Positions 1 to 8,003 of a DNA stretch of 64,000 nt are shown here, piece by piece (the stretch's first letter is position 1; each line of letters starts with the position of its first letter). The notes beneath the pieces were generated by a model. The model was not told where the DNA came from. It saw only the letters and a program-made list of their open reading frames with translations, and searched no databases. Position numbers and translations under genes: made by a program. This stretch comes from Mycobacterium shinjukuense (GTDB taxonomy: Bacteria; Actinomycetota; Actinomycetes; Mycobacteriales; Mycobacteriaceae). The DNA lies in contig NZ_AP022575.1 in assembly GCF_010730055.1 (NCBI RefSeq), positions 186,001 through 250,000 on the forward strand, given 5' to 3'.

Positions 1-120
1 GTCGCGGGGCAGCTCGCCGATCCTTTCCCACTCGTCGATGTGCGGCAGGATCTCCCGCTCGGCAAAGGCGTGCACCGTCTTGCGCAGCTGTTGGCGCTCC
101 GGTGTGGTCCAGATGTTCAC
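1..120 (-). CDS. fadE13: Acyl-CoA dehydrogenase FadE13, N-terminal part only
   Basis: The first 40 codons of an acyl-CoA dehydrogenase run off the left edge of the window. The visible protein begins VNIWTTPERQQLRKTV and continues with an AFAEREILPHIDEWE segment, typical of the helical N-terminal domain of these flavoenzymes, which oxidise acyl-CoA thioesters to enoyl-CoA in the cytoplasm. I chose the GTG at 120; a TTG at 132-134 is an in-frame alternative. It lies 16 bp downstream of the AtuA-like gene on the same strand, so the two are probably co-transcribed, as Rv0976c and fadE13 are in M. tuberculosis. Substrate cannot be judged from this fragment. Confidence 0.85.
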   Translation of the reverse strand, partial: MNIWTTPERQQLRKTVHAFAEREILPHIDEWERIGELPRD

Positions 121-136
121 GGTGTCGACCAAAGAT

Positions 137-1834
137 TCACAACAGCCTTTCCGGGATGTCGACGTGACGGCTGCGCAGCCATTCTCCCAGCCCCTTGGCC
201 TGCGGATCGAAGCGCGCCTGATAAGCGACGCCCTGACCGAGGATTCCTTCGATGACGAAATTCAGCGCCCGCAAGTTGGGCAACACATGGCGGGTCACGT
301 CGAGGCCGGCCGTCTCGGGAAGCAGCTCCTTGAGTAACTCGACGGTCAGCGTGTGGGCCAGCCAGCGCCACTGCTCGTCGGTGCGCACCCACACCCCGAC
401 GTTGGCCGATCCGCCCTTGTCGCCGCTGCGGGCGCCGGCGATCAGGCCCAGCGGCACGCGCCGGGTCGGGCCGGCCGGCAGTGGCTCCGGCAGCGCCGGG
501 GGGTCGGCCGGAGCCAGCTCCAAAGTCTCAGTGGCGCAGGGGATCTCGGTGCGGGTGCCGTCGGCGTGCACGGCGATATGCGGCACCTTGCCGGCGTCGA
601 CGTAGCCGGGGGTGAACACGCCATACACCTGGCCGTCACCGGGCGGGGCGGTGGCGGTGAACCCTGGATAGCTCGCCAGCGCCAATTCGACCGCGGCCGA
701 GGAGAATTGCCGACCCACGTTGGCGGGGTCGGGATCGCGGGCGACGCAGGTGAGCAGCGCGCTGGCGGTTTCTTCGGTATCGGCGTCGGGGTGGTCGGTG
801 CGGGCCAGTGTCCATTGCAGCTCGGCGGGTTTGACGGTCAGCGCGGCGTCGAGCTGGTGACGCACCAACTCTGCCTTGGCCTCGATGTCCAGGCCGGTCA
901 GCACGAAGGTCATGGAATTGCGGAATCCGCCGATGCTGTTCAGCGACACCTTGCAGGTCGGCGGTGGAGGCTCGCCTACGACACCGCCGATGCGCACCCG
1001 GTCGGGGCCGTCGGGTGACAGTTCGATGGTGTCCATTCGCGCGGTGACGTCCGGGTTGGCGTAGCGCGCCCCGGTGATCTCGTAGAGCAGCTGTGCGGTG
1101 ATGGTGTCGACGCTGACCAGGCCGCCGGTGCCGGGGTGCTTGGTGATCACCGATGAGCCGTCGGCACTGATCTCGGCCAGCGGGAAGCCGGCATGGGTCA
1201 GGTCGGCGACTTCGGTGAAAAAGGCATAGTTGCCGCCGGTGGCCTGCGCACCGCATTCGATCACGTGCCCGGCGACCACGGCGCCGGCCAGCCGGTTGTA
1301 GTCGGTGCGGCCCCACCCGAAGTGCGCGGCCGCCGCCCCGACAACCACCGAGGCGTCGGTGACCCGGCCGGTGACCACGACGTCGGCTCCGCCCTCGAGG
1401 CACGCGACGATGCCCCACCCACCCAGGTAGGCGTTGGCGGTCAGCGGCGTCCCCAGGCCCAGCTCGGCCGCGCGTGGTTGCAGGTCGTCGCCTTCGACGT
1501 GGGCGACCTGCGCCGGGATGCCCAGGCGCACAGCCAGGGCCCGTACCGCATCGGCCAGCCCGGCGGGGTTCAGCCCGCCCGCGTTGGCGACGATGCGCAC
1601 CCCGCGCTCGTGGGCCAGCCCCAGGCAGTCCTCGAGCTGGGTCAGGAAGGTCTTGGCGTAGCCGCGTTCCGGGTTTTTCATCCGGTCGCGGCCCAGAATC
1701 AGCATGGTCAGCTCGGCCAGGTAGTCGCCGGTCAGGTAGTCCAGCTCGCCGCCGGTGAGCATCTCGAGCATGGCGGAGCGTCGGTCCCCGTAGAAACCGG
1801 AGCAGTTCCCGATCCGCACGGCACCAGGAGCCAT
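137..1834 (-). CDS. AtuA-like (DUF1446) protein, Rv0976c orthologue
   Basis: This 565-residue protein belongs to the acyclic terpene utilisation AtuA family. It starts VRIGNCSGFYGDRRSAMLEM and contains GGELDYLTGDYLAELTM, both family hallmarks, then a long N-terminal DUF1446 domain to about residue 440. A smaller C-terminal AtuA-like domain follows (about residues 460-565, beginning VPLGLIAGARSGDKGG). AtuA in Pseudomonas takes part in degradation of geranyl and citronellyl compounds; in mycobacteria the role is unproven. Downstream fadE13, and the accA2/accD2 genes known next to it in M. tuberculosis but outside this window, suggest branched acyl-CoA or terpenoid-like catabolism. The ATG at 1834 fits the family N-terminus. 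Confidence 0.85.
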   Translation of the reverse strand: MAPGAVRIGNCSGFYGDRRSAMLEMLTGGELDYLTGDYLAELTMLILGRDRMKNPERGYAKTFLTQLEDCLGLAHERGVRIVANAGGLNPAGLADAVRALAVRLGIPAQVAHVEGDDLQPRAAELGLGTPLTANAYLGGWGIVACLEGGADVVVTGRVTDASVVVGAAAAHFGWGRTDYNRLAGAVVAGHVIECGAQATGGNYAFFTEVADLTHAGFPLAEISADGSSVITKHPGTGGLVSVDTITAQLLYEITGARYANPDVTARMDTIELSPDGPDRVRIGGVVGEPPPPTCKVSLNSIGGFRNSMTFVLTGLDIEAKAELVRHQLDAALTVKPAELQWTLARTDHPDADTEETASALLTCVARDPDPANVGRQFSSAAVELALASYPGFTATAPPGDGQVYGVFTPGYVDAGKVPHIAVHADGTRTEIPCATETLELAPADPPALPEPLPAGPTRRVPLGLIAGARSGDKGGSANVGVWVRTDEQWRWLAHTLTVELLKELLPETAGLDVTRHVLPNLRALNFVIEGILGQGVAYQARFDPQAKGLGEWLRSRHVDIPERLL

Positions 1835-2022
1835 GCTCCTAACTCCCTTCGTTGAGGATCGGTTCGGTGGCGCGACCCACCAACCAACCGGTAGGTTAAC
1901 ACCGCGAATTCACGACGGAGATTGCTGCCCCGCGCAGAAAGCGGCGCATTGTACGCCGCTCGTCGCTAGAGTCCTTGTCGCGACGGCACGTCGAACGCCC
2001 TGCCGGTACCAGGAGGTGTGCG

Positions 2023-5000
2023 GTGTCCTTCGTCATCACAGCACCGCGGACGCTCGCGTCGGTGGCTTCGGATCTGGGCGGTATTGGGTCCGCGATTGGC
2101 GAGGCCAACGCGATGGCAGCGGTCCGAACGACGGCGTTGATGCCCGCCGCCGGCGACGAGGTTTCGGCGGCGATCGCGGCGCTGTTTTCCAGCTACGCGC
2201 GGGACTATCAAACGCTCGGCGCCCAGGCGGCGGCCTTCCACGCGCAGTTCGTGCAGACATTGACCACCGCGGAGCATCTGTATGCGGCCGCCGACGTCGG
2301 CAATGGCGTGCTGTTGCGGGCCGCCGAGCAACAGGTGCTGGGTGTGATCAATGCGCCCACCAACACGTTGTTGGGTCGCCCGCTGATCGGCGACGGCACC
2401 CACGGGGCGCCGGGGACCGGGCAGAACGGCGGGGCCGGCGGGATCTTGTGGGGCAACGGCGGTAACGGCGGATCCGGCGCGCCCGGACAGCCGGGTGGCA
2501 GGGGCGGTGATGCCGGCCTGTTCGGCCACGGCGGTCAGGGCGGTGTCGGGGGGCCTGGCATGGCCGGCGCCGCCGGCGCCGCGGGCCTGCCGGGGGGCAA
2601 CGGCATCAACGGCGGCAGCGGCGGCATCGGCGGGGCCGGCGGCGCCGGCGGCAACGGCGGGCTGCTATACGGCAATGGTGGTGCCGGCGGCCGCGGCGGC
2701 TCCGGCGGGCTTGGTGGCCCCGGCGGGATGGGCGGCGTGGGCATCGTTGCCAGTCCCACCGGCGGTAGCGGCGGCATCGGGGGCATCGGCGGGACCGGCG
2801 GCGCGGGCGGGGCCGGCGGCCACGGCTCGGCGTTGTTCGGTCAACCGGGGATCAACGGCGACGGTGGCGTCGGCGGTATGGGTGGTCAGGGCGGTGCTGG
2901 CGGCACCGGCTGGGCCGCCGAGGGCGTCGCAGTCGACGGTTCTGGGCAAGGCGGCCGCGGCGGCGACGGCGGCACCGGCGGGGTCGGTGGGCCGGCGGGT
3001 GGGGCCGGCGCCAGCCAGGGTGCGGGTGGGCACGGCGGCGACGGCGGCCACGGCGGCACCGGCGGTCAGGGCGGCAACGGCGCAGGCGCCGGCGGCGACG
3101 GGGGCGCCGGGGGCACCGGTGGCACCGGCGGCAACGGCAGCATCGGCGGGGCCGCGGGCAACGGCGGCGACGGCGGCCGCGGCGGCGACGGCGGCGTGGC
3201 CATCGCCAACGGGAACGGCGGCGACGGCGGCAATGGCGGCGACGGCGGCGCCGGCGGCATCGGTGGCATCGGCGGCGACGGCGGCGTGACCACCGTCAGC
3301 GGCGGCGGTGGGAACGGCGGCAACGGCGGTGCCGGCGGCCAGGGCACCAACGGCGGCGCGGGCATCAACGGCCCCGGTGGCCTCGGCGGCAGCGGCGGCG
3401 ACGGCGGCAATGGCGGTGCCGGTGGCACCCCCGGCCTGGGGTCCAGCAGGGAAGCCGCCGCCGCTGCCGGCGTCTACTTTGGCAGTGGCGGCAGCGGGGG
3501 CGCTGGCGGCAATGGCGGTGATGGCGGCGCCGGTGACAACGGCGCGGTCGGCGGTAACCCCGGCTTTGCCGGCGGTAACGGCGGCGCCGGCGGCCGAGGC
3601 GGTCAAGGCGGCGCGGCTAGCCCACCCAACCTCAACCAGGACTGGCACGGGTTGTTCGGATCCAACGGCAACGGCGGTCCGGGTGGCGATGGCGGCGGTG
3701 GCGGCGTCGGCGGCGCCGGCGGCACCGGCGTCGGCAGCGCCGGGGGCACTGGCGGCGACGGCGGCGACGGCGGGGCGGCCGGGGCAGGCGGAGCGCCGGG
3801 CAACGGCTACCACCAGCAGCCCGCGCCCCAAGGGTTGCCCATCGGGACCGGCGGGGCCGGAGGCCAAGGGGGTGCCGGCGGCGCTGGGGGCCACGGAGGG
3901 CAGGGCGACATCGGCTTCGACGGTGGCCAGGGTGGCGCCGGCGGCCTGGGTGGCAGCGGCGGCGCCGGCGGGGACGGCAGCGGCACGTTCAACGCCCAAG
4001 CCAACAACGGTGGCCACGGCGGGGCCGGCGGCGCCGGGGGTTCGGGTGGCACCGGCGGCACCGGCGGTGCCGGGGCCAACGGCGGTCGCGGAGGCGACGC
4101 TGGCCACGGCGGTGACGGCGGGAACGCCGGCCACGGCGGCACCGCCGAATTCCCCGGTCGCGGTGCCTACGGCGGCGAAGGTGGCAGCGGGGGCGCCGGC
4201 GGCAACGCCGGAGGCGCCGGCTCCGGCGGCGCCGCGGGCGCCGGCGGCAGCGGAGGTTTCGGCGGCAACGGTGCCGACGGCGGCGACGGTGGCAACGGTG
4301 GTAACGGCGGCTTCGGCGGCATTAACGGCACGTTCGGCACCAACGGCGCCGGTGGCACCGGCGGGCTCGGCACCCTGCTCGGCGGCCACAACGGCAATAT
4401 CGGGCTCAACGGGGCCACGGGCGGCATAGGCAGCACCACATTGACAAACGCAACCGTTCCGCTGCAGATAGTGAACACCACCGAGCCGGTGGTCTTCATC
4501 TCCTTGAACGGCGGCCCAATGGTGCCCGTGCTGCTCGACACCGGATCCACTGGCCTCGTCATGGACAGCCAATTCCTGACGCAGAACTTCGGCCCCGTCA
4601 TCGGGACGGGCACCGCCGGCTACGCCGGGGGGCTGACCTACAACTACAACACCTACTCAACGACGGTGGATTTCGGCAATGGCCTCGTCACCCTGCCGAC
4701 CAGCGTTAACGTCGTCACCTCGTCATCGCCGGGAACACTCGGCAACTTCTTGTCGAGATCCGGTGCGGTTGGGGTGTTGGGAATCGGGCCCAATAACGGG
4801 TTCCCGGGCACCAGCTCCATCGTCACGGCGATGCCGGGCCTGCTCAACAACGGTGTGCTCATCGACGAATCGGCGGGCATTCTGCAGTTCGGCCCCAACA
4901 CATCGACCGGCAACGTCACGATTTCCGGAGCCCCGATTTCCAACGTGGCCGTGCAGATCAATAACGGGCCCCTGCAACAAGCTCCGGTGATGTTCGACTC

Positions 5001-5253
5001 CGGCGGTATCAACGGGACCATCCCGTCCGCTCTGGTTGGCCTGCCTTCCGGGGGATTCGTGCCGGCGGGAACGACCATCTCGGTCTACACCAGCGACGGC
5101 CAGACGCTGCTGTACTCCTACACGACCACCGCGACAAACACGCCGTTCGTCACCTCCGGCGGCGTGATGAACACCGGGCACGTCCCCTTCGCGCAGCAAC
5201 CGATATACGTCTCCTACAGCCCCACCGCCATCGGGACGACAACCTTCAACTGA
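2023..5253 (+). CDS. PE_PGRS16: PE_PGRS protein with C-terminal aspartic protease domain (PE_PGRS16-like)
   Basis: This 1076-residue protein has three parts. A PE domain (about residues 1-95, SFVITAPRTLASVASDLG) directs export through a type VII secretion system. A short linker holds the usual NAPTNTLLGRPLIG signature. A PGRS region of Gly-Gly-X/Gly-Asn-Gly repeats runs from about 130 to 800. The last 265 residues are a pepsin-like aspartic protease domain with D839-T-G-S and a second D992-S-G motif. It matches the Rv0977/PecA group of PE_PGRS proteases, in which the protease is surface-displayed and can cleave itself and partners. The start is the GTG at 2023, with AGGAGG at 2011-2016. It sits beside the AtuA gene as Rv0977 does; PE_PGRS17/18 are missing downstream. 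Confidence 0.9.
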   Translation: MSFVITAPRTLASVASDLGGIGSAIGEANAMAAVRTTALMPAAGDEVSAAIAALFSSYARDYQTLGAQAAAFHAQFVQTLTTAEHLYAAADVGNGVLLRAAEQQVLGVINAPTNTLLGRPLIGDGTHGAPGTGQNGGAGGILWGNGGNGGSGAPGQPGGRGGDAGLFGHGGQGGVGGPGMAGAAGAAGLPGGNGINGGSGGIGGAGGAGGNGGLLYGNGGAGGRGGSGGLGGPGGMGGVGIVASPTGGSGGIGGIGGTGGAGGAGGHGSALFGQPGINGDGGVGGMGGQGGAGGTGWAAEGVAVDGSGQGGRGGDGGTGGVGGPAGGAGASQGAGGHGGDGGHGGTGGQGGNGAGAGGDGGAGGTGGTGGNGSIGGAAGNGGDGGRGGDGGVAIANGNGGDGGNGGDGGAGGIGGIGGDGGVTTVSGGGGNGGNGGAGGQGTNGGAGINGPGGLGGSGGDGGNGGAGGTPGLGSSREAAAAAGVYFGSGGSGGAGGNGGDGGAGDNGAVGGNPGFAGGNGGAGGRGGQGGAASPPNLNQDWHGLFGSNGNGGPGGDGGGGGVGGAGGTGVGSAGGTGGDGGDGGAAGAGGAPGNGYHQQPAPQGLPIGTGGAGGQGGAGGAGGHGGQGDIGFDGGQGGAGGLGGSGGAGGDGSGTFNAQANNGGHGGAGGAGGSGGTGGTGGAGANGGRGGDAGHGGDGGNAGHGGTAEFPGRGAYGGEGGSGGAGGNAGGAGSGGAAGAGGSGGFGGNGADGGDGGNGGNGGFGGINGTFGTNGAGGTGGLGTLLGGHNGNIGLNGATGGIGSTTLTNATVPLQIVNTTEPVVFISLNGGPMVPVLLDTGSTGLVMDSQFLTQNFGPVIGTGTAGYAGGLTYNYNTYSTTVDFGNGLVTLPTSVNVVTSSSPGTLGNFLSRSGAVGVLGIGPNNGFPGTSSIVTAMPGLLNNGVLIDESAGILQFGPNTSTGNVTISGAPISNVAVQINNGPLQQAPVMFDSGGINGTIPSALVGLPSGGFVPAGTTISVYTSDGQTLLYSYTTTATNTPFVTSGGVMNTGHVPFAQQPIYVSYSPTAIGTTTFN

Positions 5254-5401
5254 CGGTCACGGCCCCGGCCCAACCCCAGCCCGCGATTGGGCCGGGCCGT
5301 CTCCAACGGGTATCCTCGACGCAATTGTCAACGCGATTGCCGCCGCGCCCACCTGCGTGCGGAGCCCCCACGAGACCCCCACCAAAGAGGAAGACCCGAC
5401 C

Positions 5402-5575
5402 ATGGCCACACCCAAGCGCAGGATGTCACGCTCGAATACCCGCAGCCGGCGCGCGCAGTGGAAGGCCGCCAAGACCGAGCTGGTCGGTGTCAGCGTCGCC
5501 GGTCAGAAGCACAAGGTGCCCCGCCGTCTGCTCAAGGCGGCCCGGCTTGGCCTGATCGACCTCGATAAGCGCTAG
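5402..5575 (+). CDS. rpmF: 50S ribosomal protein L32
   Basis: This 57-residue, very basic protein starts MATPKRRMSRSNTRSRRAQWK, the classical L32 N-terminus. It is a structural component of the large ribosomal subunit. It has no cysteines, so it is the zinc-independent type. The ATG at 5402 gives the expected family length. It sits alone between the PE_PGRS gene and mprA, the place of Rv0979A in M. tuberculosis. A TATCCT hexamer near 5310 could be a -10 element for it, but I see no convincing -35. Confidence 0.95.
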   Translation: MATPKRRMSRSNTRSRRAQWKAAKTELVGVSVAGQKHKVPRRLLKAARLGLIDLDKR

Positions 5576-5627
5576 CCCCGGCGCACGGTTGACCCAGCTG
5601 GTCGGACAGGCCCCACCGCGGCGCCCC

Positions 5628-5644
5628 TCTCAGCCCAGTCTCAG
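5628..5644 (+). promoter_or_regulatory. MprA-box-like direct repeat upstream of mprA
   Basis: TCTCAG occurs at 5628-5633 and again at 5639-5644, an 11-bp period (one helical turn), ending 17 bp before the mprA GTG. Paired, loosely conserved direct repeats of this kind are the published form of the MprA box, and mprAB is known to autoregulate in M. tuberculosis. The same pair with the same spacing lies upstream of pepD, which strengthens the call. Confidence 0.6.
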
Positions 5645-5661
5645 GAGCCTGGACGACACTG

Positions 5662-6354
5662 GTGTCTGTGCGAATTCTTGTCGTTGACGACGACCGCGCA
5701 GTGCGTGAGTCGCTGCGCAGGTCGCTTTCCTTCAATGGCTACTCGGTCGAGCTGGCCCACGACGGGGTCGAGGCGCTGGACATGATCGCCAGCGATCGGC
5801 CCGACGCGCTCGTCCTGGATGTCATGATGCCGCGTCTGGACGGGTTGGAGGTTTGCCGTCAGCTCCGCAGCACCGGGGATGACCTGCCCATACTGGTCCT
5901 GACCGCGCGCGACTCGGTGTCCGAACGGGTGGCCGGCCTCGACGCCGGCGCCGACGACTACCTGCCGAAGCCGTTCGCCCTCGAAGAACTGTTGGCGCGG
6001 ATGCGGGCCTTGCTGCGCCGCACCAAGCCCGACGATGCCACCGAGTCGGTGGCCATGCGGTTCTCCGACCTGACGCTGGACCCGGGCACCCGCGAAGTCA
6101 CCCGCGGGCAGCGCCGCATCAGCCTGACCCGGACCGAATTTGCGTTGCTGGAAATGCTGATCGCCAATCCGCGGCGGGTGCTGACCCGCAGCCGCATCCT
6201 CGAAGAGGTATGGGGATTCGACTTTCCCACCTCCGGCAACGCGCTGGAGGTCTACGTCGGGTATCTGCGCCGCAAGACCGAGGCCGAGGGCGAGCCGCGG
6301 CTGATCCACACCGTGCGTGGAGTCGGCTACGTGCTGCGCGAAACGCCGCCCTGA
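5662..6354 (+). CDS. mprA: Response regulator MprA
   Basis: This 230-residue OmpR/PhoB-type regulator has a receiver domain (about 1-118) with the acidic pocket D9-D11, phosphoacceptor D53 in LVLDVMMPRLDG, T81 and K103. A winged-helix DNA-binding domain (about 130-228) follows. It is phosphorylated by MprB and controls envelope-stress and persistence genes, including sigB, sigE and pepD, in M. tuberculosis. The GTG at 5662 gives the expected start SVRILVVDDD. It overlaps mprB by one base (TGATG), indicating translational coupling. An MprA-box-like repeat lies just upstream. Confidence 0.95.
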   Translation: MSVRILVVDDDRAVRESLRRSLSFNGYSVELAHDGVEALDMIASDRPDALVLDVMMPRLDGLEVCRQLRSTGDDLPILVLTARDSVSERVAGLDAGADDYLPKPFALEELLARMRALLRRTKPDDATESVAMRFSDLTLDPGTREVTRGQRRISLTRTEFALLEMLIANPRRVLTRSRILEEVWGFDFPTSGNALEVYVGYLRRKTEAEGEPRLIHTVRGVGYVLRETPP

Positions 6355-7898
6355 TGTTCCGATTCCGTCGGCCCGTCCGGTCCAGGCGTGTGCCGCTGCG
6401 AGCGACCAGCTCGTTGTCCTTGCGGTGGCGGGTCATGCTGCTGGCGATGTCGATGGTGGCGATGGTGGTCGTTCTGATCTCGTTCGCCGTTTACGCGGTG
6501 ATCTCGGCCGCGCTTTACAGCGACATCGACAACCAGCTGCAGAGCCGGGCGCAGCTGCTGATCGCCAGCGGCTCGCTGGCAGCCGACCCGGGAAAGGCGA
6601 TCGAGGGCACGGCCTATTCGGACGTCAACGCGATGCTGGTGAACCCCGGCCGGTCCATCTACACCGCCCAGCAGCCGGGCCAAACCCTGCCGGTCGGAAC
6701 GCCGGAGAAGGCGGTCATCCGCGGCGACTTGTTCATGTCGCGGCGCACCGCCGCCGATCAACGCGTGCTGGCCATCCACCTGCCCAACGGCAGTTCGCTG
6801 CTGATCTCCAAGAGCCTGCGGCCCACCGAAGCGGTGATGAGCAAGCTGCGCTTTGTGCTGCTGATGGTCGGCGGGGTGGGTGTGGTGGTCGCCGCGGTGG
6901 CCGGCGGGATGGTCACCCGCGCCGGGCTGCGTCCGGTGGGTCGGCTCACCGAGGCGGCCGAGCGGGTGGCCCGCACCGACGACCTGCGGCCGATCCCGGT
7001 TTTCGGCAGCGACGAATTGGCCCGGCTCACCGAAGCATTCAACTTGATGCTGCGGGCGCTGGCCGAGTCCCGGGAGCGCCAGGCGCGGCTGGTCATCGAC
7101 GCCGGGCATGAACTGCGTACCCCGCTGACATCGCTGCGCACCAACGTCGAGCTGCTGATCGCGTCGATGGCGCCCGGGGCGCCGCGGCTACCGGAACAGG
7201 AGATGGCGGGTCTGCGTGCCGACGTGCTGGCGCAGATCGAGGAATTGTCCACGCTGGTAGGCGATTTGGTGGACCTCACCCGGGGAGACGCCGGACAGGT
7301 GGTGCACGAGCCGGTCGACCTGGCCGAGATCATCGACCGCAGCCTGGAGCGGGTCAGGCGGCGCCGCAACGATATCTCCTTCGACGTCCAGGTGGTTGGC
7401 TGGCAGGTCTACGGCGACGCCGCCGGGTTGTCGCGGGCGGCGCTGAACCTCATGGACAACGCGGCCAAGTGGAGCCCACCGGGCGGCCGGGTGGGCATCC
7501 GGCTGACGCCGCTCGACCCGTCCCACGCCGAGCTGGTGGTTTCCGACCAAGGCCCAGGCATTCCCCCGCAGGAGCGGCGGCTGGTGTTCGAACGGTTCTA
7601 CCGGTCCACGTCGGCACGGGCGATGCCGGGTTCGGGCCTGGGGTTGGCCATCGTCAAGCAGGTGGTACTCAACCATGGCGGGTCGTTGCGCGTGGAGGAC
7701 ACCGACCCCGGTGGTCAACCCCCGGGAACGTCGATTCATGTGCTGCTGCCGGGTCGCCCGATGCCAGCGCCGCTGCACCCGAGGCCGACAGTCGATGTTT
7801 CCGGCGAGCCCGTTCACCACGGCGCCGGAGACGGCGAGAACTCTCGGGTTTCAGAAAACGTTATCTCAGTGGATTCTCAGTCCGCGCGCGCAACGTAG
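6354..7898 (+). CDS. mprB: Sensor histidine kinase MprB
   Basis: This 514-residue membrane kinase has a first transmembrane helix near residues 25-50, an extracytoplasmic sensor region to about 160 and a second helix near 165-185. HAMP, HisKA and HATPase domains follow. The phosphorylated histidine is H252 in DAGHELRTPLTS. The N box (LNLMDNAAKW) and the G boxes (DQGPGIPP, GSGLGLAI) are intact. In M. tuberculosis the partner is MprA, and the sensor domain interacts with DnaK and responds to envelope stress. I use the ATG at 6354 rather than a longer in-frame extension because it overlaps the mprA stop and starts FRFRRPVRSRR, a basic segment before the first helix. Confidence 0.95.
   Translation: MFRFRRPVRSRRVPLRATSSLSLRWRVMLLAMSMVAMVVVLISFAVYAVISAALYSDIDNQLQSRAQLLIASGSLAADPGKAIEGTAYSDVNAMLVNPGRSIYTAQQPGQTLPVGTPEKAVIRGDLFMSRRTAADQRVLAIHLPNGSSLLISKSLRPTEAVMSKLRFVLLMVGGVGVVVAAVAGGMVTRAGLRPVGRLTEAAERVARTDDLRPIPVFGSDELARLTEAFNLMLRALAESRERQARLVIDAGHELRTPLTSLRTNVELLIASMAPGAPRLPEQEMAGLRADVLAQIEELSTLVGDLVDLTRGDAGQVVHEPVDLAEIIDRSLERVRRRRNDISFDVQVVGWQVYGDAAGLSRAALNLMDNAAKWSPPGGRVGIRLTPLDPSHAELVVSDQGPGIPPQERRLVFERFYRSTSARAMPGSGLGLAIVKQVVLNHGGSLRVEDTDPGGQPPGTSIHVLLPGRPMPAPLHPRPTVDVSGEPVHHGAGDGENSRVSENVISVDSQSARAT
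7864..7881 (+). promoter_or_regulatory. MprA-box-like direct repeat upstream of pepD
   Basis: TCTCAGT occurs at 7864-7870 and 7875-7881, an 11-bp period identical to the repeat before mprA. It lies inside the last codons of mprB and 122 bp upstream of pepD. MprA is known to activate pepD in M. tuberculosis, so this is the expected operator. The role here is inferred from motif and position. Confidence 0.6.
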
Positions 7899-8003
7899 GT
7901 GTGCGGTTACTGTTGACAACCGACCCCATGCACCCAGTGCATGGCCGAGCAGGGCGCAAGCAAGCCTTGAGCCGCCCACGCAGAGGAAGAGCCACTTAGC
8001 GAC

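Noticed and set aside
2665..4572. Long minus-strand open frame (over 600 codons) opposite the PE_PGRS gene
   Set aside because: It is a by-product of the GGC/GCC repeat composition; its product is a low-complexity Ala/Val/Thr string with no start signal or family.
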